From assembly GCF_933775445.1 (NCBI RefSeq), contig NC_065874.1, forward strand, positions 16,387,001 through 16,451,000: DNA of 64,000 nucleotides, in the 5' to 3' direction. The stretch's first letter is position 1; every line of letters begins with the position of its first letter. The notes under the pieces are model-generated. The model ran no database searches. It saw only the letters and a list, made by a program, of their open reading frames with translations, and had not been told where the DNA came from. The DNA comes from Argentina anserina. Taxonomy: Eukaryota; Streptophyta; Magnoliopsida; Rosales; Rosaceae. A program made the position numbers and the translations under genes. Shown one piece after another: positions 27,419 to 40,037 of the stretch.

Positions 27419-27426
27419 TATAAAAG
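27419..27426 (+). promoter_or_regulatory. TATA-like box for antisense accessory gene
   Basis: TATAAAAG lies about 500 bp before the accessory ORF start, followed by a pyrimidine-rich leader. A GT at 27574 and AG near 27884 could bound a 5' UTR intron. The position is consistent with an independent plus-strand promoter, but it is inferred from sequence alone. Confidence 0.45.
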
Positions 27427-27924
27427 AGTGAAAGTGACAGAATGGCTGTCATTATCGACAGATTCAAGTTTTCGAAATCTGAATTCTCCCATTCCCTCTC
27501 TTTTGCTCTCGTATGCTCCCTTTTCTTCCAAACGTGAACTCATCGGGATTTTTGTGTGAATCGGCTTTTTGAGGTATGTTTCCTGATCGGATCCTTCTTT
27601 ATTCTGTTTATGGCTTGTTGTTTGTTGGTAGATTTGTGTTTGTAGGATAAATCGGTGGTTTTGGGTTTTGGGTTTTGGGTTTTTCCGGCAGATTTGTGGG
27701 TTTTGGGTCTATTTGATCTTTGGATGGGTGTTTTCCGGCAAAGTGGGGTGTTTGTATGGGCGGTGCGGATAGGTTTTCACCGTGAACTGGGTTTGGTGTT
27801 ATTCATGTTCTTCGTGTTCTTCAAACTCGTTCTTGCGAGGTTCGTAGGGTAGATCTGACTGACTTTCTGACTTCTAGTTTTAGGTTGTTCGCCATTTGAC
27901 TTCGGTGTTGCTTGCTGCGGCGTA

Positions 27925-30520
27925 ATGTCTAGGATAATTATTCTAACTGATAGCGATTCCGCGTCTGCAGAAGGAAGTTGGTCCACGTTGTCATCCTCTT
28001 GTTCGTGGACAAGTGAATTGGAGGCCAACTACTTGGACTTGGTGCGGCGTAGTGGTGGAAACGACTTGTATCACAAAGATCGTGCAACTGTCTTTTCGAG
28101 AGTGCTAGCGAACTGGGATACGAGTGAGTCGTCCAGCGCCATGGAATCGCAACGTGAAGAGATTGGAGAAAGTGAAGGCGTATCTGACCGTATTATGAGT
28201 GCTTCGGGGACTAGCACCTCAGGCCCAACGCTCAACCCAGCGCCTGTAAGGCGTTGGTTAGATGGCGGTGTGCAGAGGTCGGAGGTGGAAGAACCACATG
28301 GAGCCGACTCCGCCGCAGTGCATGGCTATGTGGAGGAATTTAAGTTACCTGCTACCATCGTCGCCCTGCGATTCGGCGTGATGAATTTGGTTCCATGTTG
28401 CCGAATGGGCATGTGCTAGTAAGTCCTTCCGTACTACGACTTGGGGTGGAGTTGCCGTTGGACCCCCGCCTGCAATATCTCGTGGCGGAGTTTGGCTTGG
28501 CTTTTGGCCAAGTTAGCTATAACATGTGGCGAGTCCTTCTCGGTCTCTGCTCACTATTCTACCTCTCGGGGTGTTCAGCTCCTACTGCGGCGGAAGTACT
28601 CCATTTATTCAAGGTGGATTATAACCAGCGTAATGGTAATGGAGGGACCGCGCGATTTGTGAGGCGGGATGAGCGTAGTGAGTACCAGATTTTGGAGAAC
28701 TGGCCCACCTCAGAGGCGAACTGGAGAAAAAACAGCTTCGTGGTGGAGGAGGGGTGGGAGTATGGGCGCATTAATGGGGTAGAGTATATCCCAGGGAAGC
28801 GTATTCCCTCGCGGTTTCAGGCTATTAATTGTAGGTTCCGATGCTTTCCTAAATTTTGTTACTACGGAATGACTGTTTGCTGACACTACCTTTTTTTTTT
28901 TTTTTTGCGTAGCTGGAAGGAGATTGGTGTTGTCCGAGCGAGAGGTTGACCGAGTAAATCGTGTGACTTATCTTTGGAGGTGCCAAGGTGAGGACTTAGT
29001 TCACGATTTAAAGGTATTGACGAACCCGTACCTCCTGTTCGAGCAAGGATTACTCCGTCGCCATCGTAAGTAGAAGTGCTACGTTCTTCAATCTTACTTT
29101 ATTTATGTCGTACTAATCTGATGTTATATGTGCAGCTACGACGCTCTCGGTGAACAGGAATTTCGAGAAATCAGAGCGCATCTGTTACGACCGGTTTCTG
29201 CAGCAGGAAGATCCCGACGTTACGTCTCATACTGGAGGGCTAGCGATCACGATGTTGCGACGCGTTATGTCTAAGAAGGTGGCAGCCTCGACGAAGAAGG
29301 TGAATGCTTCGGCGCAGCGGGTCGAGGATTCTTCCGCAGTTGTGGATTTGCCTATTCCCCCGCACGCGAGCCTGCCAAACGAGCAGGGGTTGCCGCGCCG
29401 CAGCGATGCGGAAGGAGTGGGCCGTATCGATAGCGATCCGCATCTGGCTGATCCGGCGGTGGCTCTTGAGACTGGAAGGAAGAAGAAGCTGCAGAAGGCG
29501 GGCGCGTCTTCGAAAAGAGCGAAATCCTCTATTGCTCCCGAGGATGTGGAGGATGCGATAGTGGAGGCTCCTCCTCCTAAAAGACAGAGGACTAAGCAAC
29601 TGGCGCCGCTCACCTTCACGGAGTCTCGGGTTTTCGAGGACCTGTCCGCCTTGGACCGCAGTCCTTTGAGCCATCTAGGAGCTCTGGAATTGGAGAAGCT
29701 GGTGTTATTTAGCCAGCGCGCCGGGCTCAGGGGTTTGAGGCGACCTGAGGGGTCTGGTCTGGACCCGCGGAGTCCGCTCGGTCTAGCTACCACGAGGGCG
29801 GAAAAGATGGTTTTTAACCTGCTGGATGCGGAACGGGATGCCCTGGAGGCGCAGCGCTATCTCGCCGAAGTGGTTGAACGGGACGGCACCTACGCGATAA
29901 GGGTGTTGTTGCTGGAGAACGACTTGGCCAATGCTAGGGCCAAGTTGGAAAATGCGGCGAACCTCCAGGAGGACCTTCGGCAGGAGGTTGAACGTCGGGA
30001 GGTGGCAGAGTCACTTGCCCGAGAGATGGCAGCGGAGAGGGATGCGGCGCAGTCTGCCCTTACGGATGCTGAGGAGCTCGTTAGACGGATGAGCGAGGAA
30101 GCGGAGGCTGAAAAAGCTCGCGTAGAAGAGGAGGCTGCGTCCAGCGCCGTGGCTGCCTTCAAATCATCCGAGGAGATGACCAAGTACTTGGAATGGTACT
30201 ATGTCACGACCGTAGGTGACATGATATCGCAGTTCCAGGAGCTGGAAATGTTGGATCCCGCGGACTACGAGGTCCGGCTGACGGAGAAGGGCTTGGAACC
30301 GCCGCCCATGCCACATGAGGTGACTCCGCCCTTTACGCAGCCTGCTCCTGCTGCGGAGGCCGAAGATGGTAAGAAAATTTTTGACTCTTCTTCGTCTGGT
30401 TTTTCTTGTGATAATGACAGGTCTGATTCTAATCTGGAGACTCTTTCTCCTACTCCTCCTTCTCAGAGCATCAGGATGCACAACCGCCGCAAGGCGAATC
30501 GGGGGAAGCGGCGGGGCTAG
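27925..30520 (+). CDS. Antisense accessory ORF of Tat element (gypsy-type transposon domain plus coiled coil)
   Basis: Exons inferred: 27925-28830 (with a frame change near 28370), 28913-29065 and 29136-30520, joined by GT-AG introns that keep phase. The first part is Ser-rich. The middle (LPNGHVLVSPSVLRLGVELP, LVAEFGLAFGQVSYNMWRVL) resembles the plant 'putative gypsy-type transposon' domain (Pfam PF04195, from memory). The last exon has a basic stretch, a long Ala/Glu-rich coiled coil (about 29870-30170) and a basic C-terminus (NRRKANRGKRRG). It is opposite in strand to gag-pol. Its role is unknown. The frame change suggests this copy is inactive. Confidence 0.7.
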
Positions 30521-30604
30521 AAGCTGCGAGTATCGGCGATGCGGTCTGAGCAACGCTGGCGTACCAAGCTGCGAGGGAGGAGTAGGATAGGGTGATAAGA
30601 TCAT

Positions 30605-31022
30605 TGTAATGCGTCTCCTGTCGCCGTAGTCTTTATGTTTCTGTAATTTTTTTTTTTTGCATTTTCTGTAACGGCCTTTGTGCCGAACTTGCTATCTTTT
30701 GATGAATAGATGTTCTTTTGACCCAAGTGTTTTTTTTATATTATTGCCGTAGCAATATTGTGGTTGTTGTCTTGTACTTTTGGCTGTATGCTTAATTCTA
30801 TCTTTGTTGTGTGCTCAATGAAATTGTATGTCGAAGGAATTTAATTGCCATAGTACACTAGCGCAGTAAGGATCAATGGTTTGAAAAATTCCTCATTTCA
30901 TTGATAGCCTGGCCGTAGCCGTTTTGTACAAAGAGAGCTATAGCAGTGTGCCAAAAGTGCTCAAACAGTTCGAGTCCTTGTCGCGCGCTACGCGCGGACC
31001 CCTACTTGTAATAGTACTTGAG
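30605..31022. other. Convergent 3' region between accessory gene and pol
   Basis: AT-rich with poly-T runs. The accessory transcript (plus) and gag-pol transcript (minus) would both end here; no other feature seen. Confidence 0.5.
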
Positions 31023-34000
31023 TTATTCCATGTTCCAAGGATGGGCTAATCTCTCTCCGTACTTGTCTTCTAGGCAGTACGTGGTTGGTGCTATGATTTG
31101 GACGACTTTGTATGGTCCGTCCCATCTCGGGCGTAGTCCAGTGACCTTTGTTTGGATCTTCTTGAGGACCCAGTCGCCTAGTTGTAGTGTCCTGCTTTTG
31201 ACTCTCGAGTTATAGAAGCATGCCACGAGCTGTTTGTTCTGGACGTTATGGCGATGTGCTGTGATGCGTTTCTCTTCCAAGAGATCTTTATCAAGTTGCA
31301 TATTGTCCGAATTGGTATCGGGGTCAAACAGCGAAACCCTTTGTGTTGGCTGAATTACTTCGATGGGCAGGACTGCTTCCATGCCGTACATTAAGCAAAA
31401 AGGAGTTTCGCCCGTAGCTTCTGTTGGTGTGGTACGGATTGCCCATAGCACTTCGTCGAGTTTTTCGGGCCAAAATCCTTTGGCTTCCTCCAGCTTTTTT
31501 CGAAGAAGGCCTTTGATCAGCTTGTTAGCTGCTTCTACTTGCCCGTTGGTTTTTGGATGTGCTACGGATGCGAATTTGAGCTTAGTCCCTCTTGCCTTGC
31601 ACCATGTGATGAGGTGTTCATTATTGAATTGCGTGCCGTTATCTGTGATGATAGACTCCGGCGTACCGTGGCGGTAGAAGATGTTGCATTGCAGGAAGTT
31701 TTGAACCTTCTTGGTTGTGATGGCCGTCAGGGGCGCAGCCTCAATCCATTTGGAATGATAATCGATGCACACAATGACCCACTTGAATTGGCATTTTCCG
31801 ATGGGTAGTGGGCCAATCAAATCCATTCCCCAAAGGCAGATGATCCACGGGCTGACTATGTAGGATAGCGGTTCTGAGGGTTGGCGTGGTATGGGTCCAT
31901 GGATTTGGCATTTGTGGCAGGATCTGGCGAGCTCCTGTGCATCGGAGGCTCGTGTGGGCTAATAATATCCTGTGCGGAGTGTCTTTGCAGCCAATGCGCG
32001 GCTGCCGTAATGGTTGCCACAATCACCGCTGTGGATTTCCTTCAAGATCTGCTTGCCTTCTTTGGTTGTGACGCATCTGAGGTCGGCGTTCAGCAGACCT
32101 TGGCGATAGAATGTGTTGTTCTGCAGGTAATATCTTACCGCCCGTCTCCTTAGTTGTTTTGCCATGGTCTCGTCTTCGGGTAGCTTGCCGTTACGCTTGA
32201 ATGCTATTATCTCATCCATCCACGAGGCTTGGTCGCGTTCTATCTGGCATATATGTTGCAAGGTCTGGTAAATGGAGGGATGGTGGAGAATTTCGACCCT
32301 GGTATCCTTGTGGCATTTGTGTGGTTGCGCAGTGGCGAGTCTTGCTAATGAGTCCGCTCTTGCGTTATTGGCCCTCGGTATTTGATTGATATGGTAGAAT
32401 TCGAATCGCTTTAACAACGTTGTGGCATACGCCAGGTAGGCTGCTAATTGCTCATCCTTGGCAGTGAAGGACCCGGTGATTTGATTGACTACGAGCTGAG
32501 AATCGCTGAACACATTGATGCTGGTGGCACCCGTGCTGAGGGCCAATTGTAGTCCTGCAATCATTGCTTCGTACTCCGCTACATTGTTGGAGGCGGCAAA
32601 GTTGAATTTTAGAGCATACTCAAGTTCGAGTCCCCCCGGTCCGCTCAAGATGATCCCCGCTCCGCTAGATTTGGCGCAGCTGGAGCCATCTACATGCAAG
32701 TTCCATGGCGAAATCTTGATGGGGTTGATGACATTATCTGGTTCCACTTCCGCCGTATCTCGAGGGATCATTTCTGCTATAAAATCGGCTACGGCTTGTC
32801 CTTTTACGGCGGGTCGTGGCCTGTATTCGATGTCGAATTCTGTCAGCTCGATAGCCCATTTGCTGAGTCGCCCGGAGTGTTCTGGATTCTGTAGTACTTG
32901 TTTGAGAGGCTGATTTGTGAGTACGTGGATGCTATGAGCTTGGAAGTAGTGGCGTAGTCGTCTGGCTGCTACGATGAGCGCGAGGGCTAATTGCTCAAAT
33001 GTTGGATATCTTGTCTCTGGGCCGTTCATGGCCCGTCCTGCGTAAAAAACTGACAATTCTTTAGTTCCATCACGGCGAACTAAGGCACTGCTGACTGCGG
33101 TTGTGGATACTGCGAGGTAAAGGTACAGGGGTTCACCCGGCTGTGGGGTTGACAGTAATGGTACTGCGGCGAGGTAGTCTTTTAATCCCTAAAAGGCCTC
33201 TTGGTAGTCCGGTGTCCATTCCATCAGTTTACTCTTAGAGCGCCTTAACAATTTGAAGAACGGCGCACACTTGTCAGTCAGTCTTGATATGAATCTAGAT
33301 AATGCCACGAGTCTGCCTTGGAGGGCTTCTACATCTTTCTTGAGTATTGGCCGCGCCATATCCAGGATGGCTTGTACCTTTTCGGGATTTGCTTCTATGC
33401 CTTGTTGACTGACGATGTAGCCCAGGAACTTACTTGTTGTTACGCCGAAAAAACATTTCTCCGGGTTTAATCTCATCTTGTATTTTTTGAGCACATTGAA
33501 GATGGTTCGGAGGTTGGTTACATGGTCTTCGGCCTTTATGCTTTTGGCCAGCATGTCATCGACGTACACCTCGATTTCCCGACCGATGTGTTGGTCAAAC
33601 ATTTGTGTGACGCAACGCACATACGTAGTGCCCGCATTTTTTAATCCGAAGGGCATTACGTTATAACAGTACAGGACGAAGGTCGTAGCTTCTTGATCCG
33701 CCGGGTTCATGCGTATCTGATTGTACCCAGAGTAGGCGTCAATCATGCTTAGCAACTCGTGACCTGCCGTTGCGTCAATGAGCTGGTCAATTCTTGGTAG
33801 GGGGAAACTGTCTTTTGGGCATGCTTTGTTTACGTTCTTGTAATCCTCACACATTCGCCATTTACCGTTGGCTTCACGTACCATAACACAGTTTGAGATC
33901 CACTCAGGGTACTGTACTTCCCGGACAAACTTCATGCCCTTCAATTTGTCAACTTCCTGGCGTATTGCCGTGCTCTTTTCGTCGTTGAAGCTTCGGCGCT

Positions 34001-34898
34001 TTTGTTTAATTGGGTGTGCGGAAGGTTTGATGTGCAATTCATGCATGATGATGTCGGCCGAGATGCCGGGCATGTCTTCATAGGACCATGCAAAGACTTC
34101 CATGTTGTCGCCCAAGAAACTTGTTAAATCTCTCTCAACAGTGGGACTGAGAGTTGAGCCGATTTTGATCTTGCGCTCCGGATGATTTGGGAATGGCGTA
34201 ATGCTTTTCAATGAGGATTCAGGGTTTGCCGGAATTTTGGCCTCGTATGGCGTAGCCTTCTGCTTGCTCTTTCCCTTCGACGTTTCGTCATCTCGTGCGT
34301 CGACGACCTTGTCGGTCAAGTTTACTGTGGCGTATACTGCCAGGATTTCGTGTCGGTTGCGCGTCTGTCGAATTGCGCGTGTTTGGCAATCTTTTGCCAC
34401 GGATTGTGAACCCCGGACCTGTCTTGTTCCGTGCGGAGTTGGGAATTTTATGAGCATCATGTGTCCGGCGATAAAAGTTCGCATCCGGTTAAGTGTAGGT
34501 CGGCCGATGATCCCGTTGTAGGAGCTGTAGGCATTGACTATGATGAACTCAGCTTCGACGCAAACTGTGCGTGGTGCGGTCCCAATGCGTACTGTCATAT
34601 AATCCGATCTTAGGGGTTGGATTATGTCACCAGAGAAACTGATTAGCGGTTCGTGGTCTTGTATCAACTTCTTACCGCTACGCTCCATTTTTTCGTAGCA
34701 GCCCTTAAATAGGACGTTGACTGCGGATCCCGTGTCGATCATCATCTTCCCTACATCCCACTGTTCGCCCAAGATTGCGTCTATGAGGAAAACGTCGTCA
34801 TTGGGTAAGGAGATGCCAATTTCCTCTTCCTCAGTGAAGGTGATCGGTTTCCATCCTTCCTTCTGTCGCTTAGCGTTTCCTCCTCTGATGGCGTACAC
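31023..34898 (-). pseudogene. pol of Tat element (PR-RT-RH-aRH-INT)
   Basis: One continuous frame on the minus strand, broken by TAG at 33189 and 31959. Order: protease (MIDTGSAVNVLF), RT (SDYMTV... then MCEDYKNVNKACPKDSFPLP, SMIDAYSGYNQIRM, VMPFGLKNAG, EVYVDDMLAKS), RNase H (LSVFYAGRAMNGPETRYP), archaeal-type RNase H (WNLHVDGSSCAKSSGAGI, SDSQLVVNQITGSF, ADSLARLA), integrase zinc region and integrase core (DLIGPLPIG, IITDNGTQF, HPKTNGQVEAAN). Two RNase H domains are characteristic of the Tat lineage. Each stop is a single-base type change, so loss of function is probably recent. Confidence 0.9.
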
Positions 34899-35021
34899 CT
34901 ACCTTGGGTGATTGTTGCGGTCAAAGCGCTTTTTTGCTCGGTTAGACATGTTGGTCTTCGGGGCTCCTCCCTCTATAACGTTAATGCGGCGCAGGTTCTC
35001 GACTGCAGCGACCATATTCTG

Positions 35022-36666
35022 TTATACCCTCTGCTGCGCCGGGCGAACCCCCGTGTCGCCATTGGCTCTTAGTACGCGGAGGGTGTGGCAGTCATTCGTG
35101 TTATGGCTTCCATTTTCGTGAAACCTGCACCACTTGCCTGTTTCTGCTTCGGTTTGGGGGCGTAGTGGTCTTGCTGGTTTCCTCAGCGTGCCCTGATGTT
35201 TATGGAAAAAGTCTTCCAGGGTCTCTTCCTTAGGCGGTGTGTGTTCACTACGGCGGCCCATTGCGTTAACTTGGCGAGGGTCTCTGTTGTCGCGACGTTC
35301 ATGGCCAAGTCTCATGTTCTTGTCCCGGCCTCTGTGCTGATCGTTGTTGCGCGCATCACGGTGATTGGCTTGATGCCACTCTCTTTTCCTGCCTTTGCTA
35401 TGGTCTTTTGTGTTGGGAAAGAGCTCGCGCTGGAGGGGGACTGTGTGTGTAGATGTCTGCGGCGCAGTGGTTTTGTCTAATGGTACTGGGGTCTGCTTCT
35501 CTCCGTATGTAACGTATTCTGCCTGAGCGTATCGTACTGCTTCAGTCATGATGTCATTATATGTGGCACCGCGCATTCGAGGGTCCACATTGATGTGGAA
35601 CAAGAAGTTTTCTGACCGGAGTCCCTCCTTAAAAGCAGCCAAGGCGAGCGTTTTGTTTAGGTTCCGACATTTGGATGCTGCTGTCTGCCATCGCATGACG
35701 AAGGTGCCCAATGTTTCCCTGCTCTCTTGTTTTACTTGAAATAGGCCATCGGTTGTGTGGGCGGCTCCGGCCATGAGGATAAACCGATTAAGAAATGCTG
35801 TGGTCAACTGCGTGAAGGAATCCATAGAGTTCGCCGGTTGTTCGAAGAACCAATTCATGGCATCCTCATCTAGTGTTTCGCTGAATATGTGGCACAAGGT
35901 GGCGTCGTTGAATTCTCTACTGGCAGTGACTTTTTTGAAGTTATCAATGTGCCGGAATGGATCGCCTTCACCTGTGTACGGCGTGATTTTTGGGCTCTTG
36001 ATTGAGAAGGACGTACGGTGTTCATTATTCTCGTAGTGAATGGGCCTGGCCTGGCTGCGAACACTGGTTGGCACCGTGGATTGGCATCTCGCTGTTCTAT
36101 TGCTGTTAGGCGCTGCAAGATCAGGGCTAGCGTGGCAGATTCGCTGTTGTGAGCGTGTGGGGTCTAGAACGGGAGGTGACGCTTGTGCTTCCTTCCTCAC
36201 GGTTGCGGATACGCCGTGGTGATGGTGGCCATTTCTTGGCGAGTTCGGAGGGGGTTAAACTGATGCTTAAGTGAACTTGTTCGCGTCCTCTCGTTTGCGC
36301 GCTGCCCTCACGATTTGACTCCCTATGTAAATGACTGCGCTCGGCCCGTTCGAGCTGTGCCCGCATCTTGTCAAGCTCGCCCTGCAGAGCTGTTGCTTTC
36401 TCGCGTTCCAGTGCCTCGCGCTGCTGGCATTCGGCTAAATCTCGGGCCATGTTTTCCATTCTTACGGCGGTTGCCGGATCCGGTGTCGCATTAGTACTGA
36501 CGACTGTTCCGGGTGTAGGTGTGAGGATGAAAGGGTCGTTGGCGGAGGGTAGAGGGTGGTTGAGGCTAAGGTCTGTGATGTCTTCGATGTGTCCGTCTGC
36601 CGGAGTGGAGGGGGAGGGATTGGTAGTGCCCATGTCGAAGTGTAGTTGTTTGGCTAAGTGTTGCAT
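35022..36666 (-). pseudogene. gag of Tat element
   Basis: The 5' part (ATG at 36666, MQHLAKQLHFDMG) has a coiled coil (QREALEREKATALQGELDK). A frame change lies near 36200, after which the capsid core follows in the pol frame (TPYTGEGDPFRHIDNFKKV, FLNRFILMAG, FKEGLRSENFL). The C-terminal part is basic with a CX2-type remnant (WCRFHENGSHNTNDC). A TAA at 35022 and a TAG at 34899 separate it from pol, which is in the same frame; plants of this lineage often need readthrough or frameshift here, but these stops may be mutations. Confidence 0.85.
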
Positions 36667-36700
36667 GTGACTTTTTTTTTGTTGACTTTTTGTTGCGGAT

Positions 36701-36718
36701 TCCCACAGACGGCGTCAA
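36701..36718 (-). other. Primer binding region of Tat element
   Basis: Directly inside the 5' LTR the minus strand reads TTGACGCCGTCTGTGGGA. Its position is right for a primer binding site, but I cannot assign the tRNA with confidence. Confidence 0.5.
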
Positions 36719-37192
36719 TGTTAATGTTGTGATTACACTTGATTTAGTACGCCGTGCTCCTCGTGGATATGATACGCCGTATTCCTTGCCCCTTTCCTGC
36801 CAAAGGTAACACACGTCGTCAAAGTAGAGACCACGGCAGCGTGGTCTTCGACTCTCCGACGCTTAAGTTAGGGCGATGGTAAATTATGCAGAGTTACAGT
36901 AGGGAGTTCAGTGTACTTACCTTATAAGGTCAAGAGTTTGACCTTTTATTGTTGAGTTGAAGTAGATCGTTTACCTACTGTTCGATGTGGGACGACGTCC
37001 GATTAAGGTGCTCTCTGGAGCCTTCTTTGATATGCGCGTGAGGGTGCGTCCGTAGTCAGTTTGGGCCGCGGGGAGGCCCAATGCGTAGCTAGTGCGGCTG
37101 ACTTGCTATTAGTATCGTAAGACTGTGCTATACATTAGCCTTCATGCGCTGATAGTTGTGCTGATTATGGCGGGCATAAGCCTATACCAACA
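36719..37192 (-). repeat. 5' LTR of Tat element
   Basis: 474 bp, same ends as the partner LTR. Followed by TCACA (37193-37197), which repeats the five bases before the other LTR. Confidence 0.95.
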
Positions 37193-39735
37193 TCACACAT
37201 CTCAAATCACTAGATGCACATCCTTATTTTTTCATGCACCCAACATTAGATTTTGTAGGTTTATTAAATTACCAAAAATATATATTCATCATTTTATAAA
37301 GTAAGTTGACAAATTTTTAAAACTTTTCACTTTCCTTTTCTTAATTTATTACGAATGGAAATTTCATAATGGATTAGTAAATATTTTATTTATTTATCCT
37401 TTCCATGTCTACTACAAATGGCAATTATGTCATAATTCTTAATTAGTTTTCTTTAAATTATTTCAATCATAAATACGTTTGATTTATTAATTTAATTAAG
37501 ATATTAAATAAATAAATTACAAACTTGCTCATGATTGCGGAAATTAAGAACAAAAATTTAACGAATATAATTGTTTTTTTTAGAATCAACGCAATGTCAT
37601 ATATTAATCATAAAAAATGTACGAAATAACATGAACACATTTCGCGCTCGCGGACTACGCAGTTTAATCAAAACCCTATGCTAGAACTCTAACTATTGCT
37701 ATGTTGAATCTTTGAGGAGAGGCACATAAAACATTACTAAGGAACCAGAGAAGCCGGTACCCACTTCTTGACAGGACAAATCTCACCACTTATTTGCCAC
37801 TACCGGGACCACCCTATGCAAAGGAGGCTACCCCAGGGACACTAAAAGTCTTAATCAGAGGCCAATGCATTAATTTAAGACAAATACCCTAAGTCCAATA
37901 GTAGACCTAACTAAACTGAAAAATAAACAAACAAAAAAATTAAAGCAAAAAAGGAATAAACTTTAGGGCCAAAGCTGAAGCCCAAGCCCAAGTATTATCA
38001 TACCCAAACCAAGGATGACTGCTCCAGTAGGGTTGAATTCTCCATCCCAACGACACCACTGAAACCCGTACACACCACCACTATCACCTCAAAAGAGGGC
38101 GGGTCAGCGAGGAGCACCCTTCACCACCAAAGCAAACCCAAGCCACACAACCCAAGTCGGATAAGAATGACCCGATTTGAGCGCAAGAAATCTTAGCCAC
38201 GCCGCCATCTTGTAGTCACCACATGATGACCAACAATCCGGCAACAATTGCCCATAACACCCTGCAAGCGATCCACGCATCCCTTTGGGATATAGCAAAG
38301 GGCACCTCTCAGCCTTTGTGTCATCTCTCTATCATCCATCTCTCATTACTCTTCATGTCGATCGAGATAAAGATTTCCTCCCCTACAATAGCCACCTCGG
38401 CCGAACCACCTACAAGCAAACACTAGGCCCACTCGCGCCCGTCCGACGACAACGCTAAAGGCACGCTGCCAGACAAGCCATGGTTCTCACTTTGTTGTGC
38501 TCTGTCGACTAGGGTTTTCTTTTTGCCCTGTGTGTGTGTGTGTGTGATTGTTGCGAATAGAATCGTTAATCTTCAACATCGACTAAATAATAAGTTATGC
38601 TTAATGAAGTTTTAACTTTTGATTAATTTAAAATGAAAGAAAAAATGAATATTTGCCCTTTGATTTTTTTTTTTTGAAATGGACGTTGTTCGTGTATTGT
38701 AATAAAAAAAGGGATGTGTGTGTATTAAAAATAAGATGTGTATTTTAAATAAAGGTATTTCAAGAACTTTTAGGGCCGGGGTGTGTATCTAATAAATTGG
38801 AAAAACAATTAAAAAAAGAAGGTTGTGTAATAATAATTGGATGTGTATTTAATATATAGATAACTTTGATTCCAGTTTAACAATGTTACTCACCCTTTAA
38901 GGTTGAGTTATGCATCAACAAAGACCCACACATCTTCGAATTCGAAGCAAACATATTTTGGTAGTGAGAATTAAAACTCTTTTGTGGAATAGGCGGCTAT
39001 AATTTTATTCCTGCCGAGGAAGTGTAAACCCGAAGAGAGTGTGATGTACAATCCCATGGCTTGGCTAACAACAAAACATCTATTTTCAGGTACCCTAAGA
39101 AGACCCCAAGTCCTAGGGATTTTGATCTTCTCATATCTACACCAAACCAACCCACAAAAAATTATGAAATTGAAATCCGAAACTGGAGAAGAGCAAAGAG
39201 ACAATTAAGTCTCCCTAATCCAAAAAAAAGAAAAGAAAAAACAATACAAAAAATAGGATTTTTTTTTAAATTATGATTCGGCCGCTCGTTTTTTCTATTG
39301 AACCGCAGAATTGCCGGATCCAATTTGGTCTGATTTGACATCATACACTAAATCTCAAAGATGAATCAATGATTCTGGAAATGGAAGTGACATGTTATTT
39401 TCATACAACCCACCGATCTCATCCTAATTCCTTAACATTTGACCATTGAAGACAACTAACACTCTTAACTCATCCTACTTCCTAAACATTTGACCACCGA
39501 AGACAACTACCGAAATCATAAATGAGATTTGTTGTTTAACAAACAATTAGATCTCATCCTAATTCCTAAAACGAAAGCATAAATGAGATACATTGTTTAA
39601 CAAACAATTAGATCTCATCGTAATTCCTAAACCGAAAGCATAAATGAGATATTTTGTTTCACATAAAATTAGATCTCATCCTAATTCCTAAACCAAGATC
39701 ACCGAAGACAACTAGGAGATCTCTTAAACCGACTG
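37193..39735. repeat. Segmental duplication block, copy A, right of Tat element
   Basis: Nearly identical to 57081-59604. It is AT-rich and repetitive, with pieces related to 25235-25790. Around 38080-38480 is a GC-richer section with open frames on both strands, but no domain was recognised. 39400-39700 contains three copies of a roughly 65-bp unit around AATTAGATCTCATCCTAATTCC. Confidence 0.8.
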
Positions 39736-39895
39736 CAAGTCCTTGATCAAATGTTGGATCATTGAGCTATACATTGAGTACGTATTGCTAGAAAAATAGC
39801 TCGATCAAGTCTATACAAACTTTTACTTGTTGATGCTTGTTCTCTACACACAATTATGTAAGAAACTCATCGAGATTCAATATCAAATCCGACCT

Positions 39896-40037
39896 GGCTG
39901 CAATCATACCAGCAATAATGCACCGAATCCCATCAGAACTCCGAAATTAAGCTTGCTTGGACGAGAATAGTACTAGAATAGGTGACCTTCTGGAAAGACC
40001 TCGCGTTGCACCCCTTAAAAAAATAATAATAAAAAAA
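39896..40037 (+). pseudogene. Retroposed 5S rRNA pseudogene with A-rich tail
   Basis: 39896-40014 aligns along its whole length to plant 5S rRNA (ATCATACCAGCA, AATGCACCG, CCCATCAGAACTCCG, TTAAGC, GGTGACCT, GTTGCACCCC), with scattered changes. It is followed by an A-rich tail (40015-40037). A 14-bp direct repeat ATCAAATCCGACCT flanks it (39882-39895 and 40038-40051). Unit B has this target once, uninterrupted, near 61235. It is therefore a retroposed copy, not a gene from a 5S array. Confidence 0.9.

Larger units (their letters stand above)
26149..37192 (-). mobile_element. Full-length Tat-type Ty3/gypsy LTR retrotransposon (11.0 kb)
   Basis: Bounded by two 474-bp LTRs and a 5-bp TSD TCACA (26144-26148 and 37193-37197). 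Unit B has the unoccupied site, with a single TCACA, near 57080. Gag-pol is on the minus strand. Pol carries a second, archaeal-type RNase H domain, the mark of the Tat lineage (Ogre/Retand-like). Between pol and the 3' LTR is a plus-strand, spliced accessory gene. Gag-pol is in one frame but has at least four stops plus a gag frameshift, so this copy is defective. By eye the LTRs differ at about a dozen or more sites, roughly 97% identity. Confidence 0.95.

Noticed and set aside
29227..30604. Long minus-strand frames opposite the accessory gene
   Set aside because: Arg/Ser-rich shadows of the GC-rich plus-strand exon; splice phases support the plus strand.
38104..39276. Small frames conserved between units A and B as possible genes
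   Set aside because: Conservation follows from the duplication; no start context, domain or splice structure was found.
39896..40014. A functional 5S rRNA gene
   Set aside because: Many substitutions at conserved positions, A-rich tail and TSD show a retropseudogene; no array or normal terminator context.
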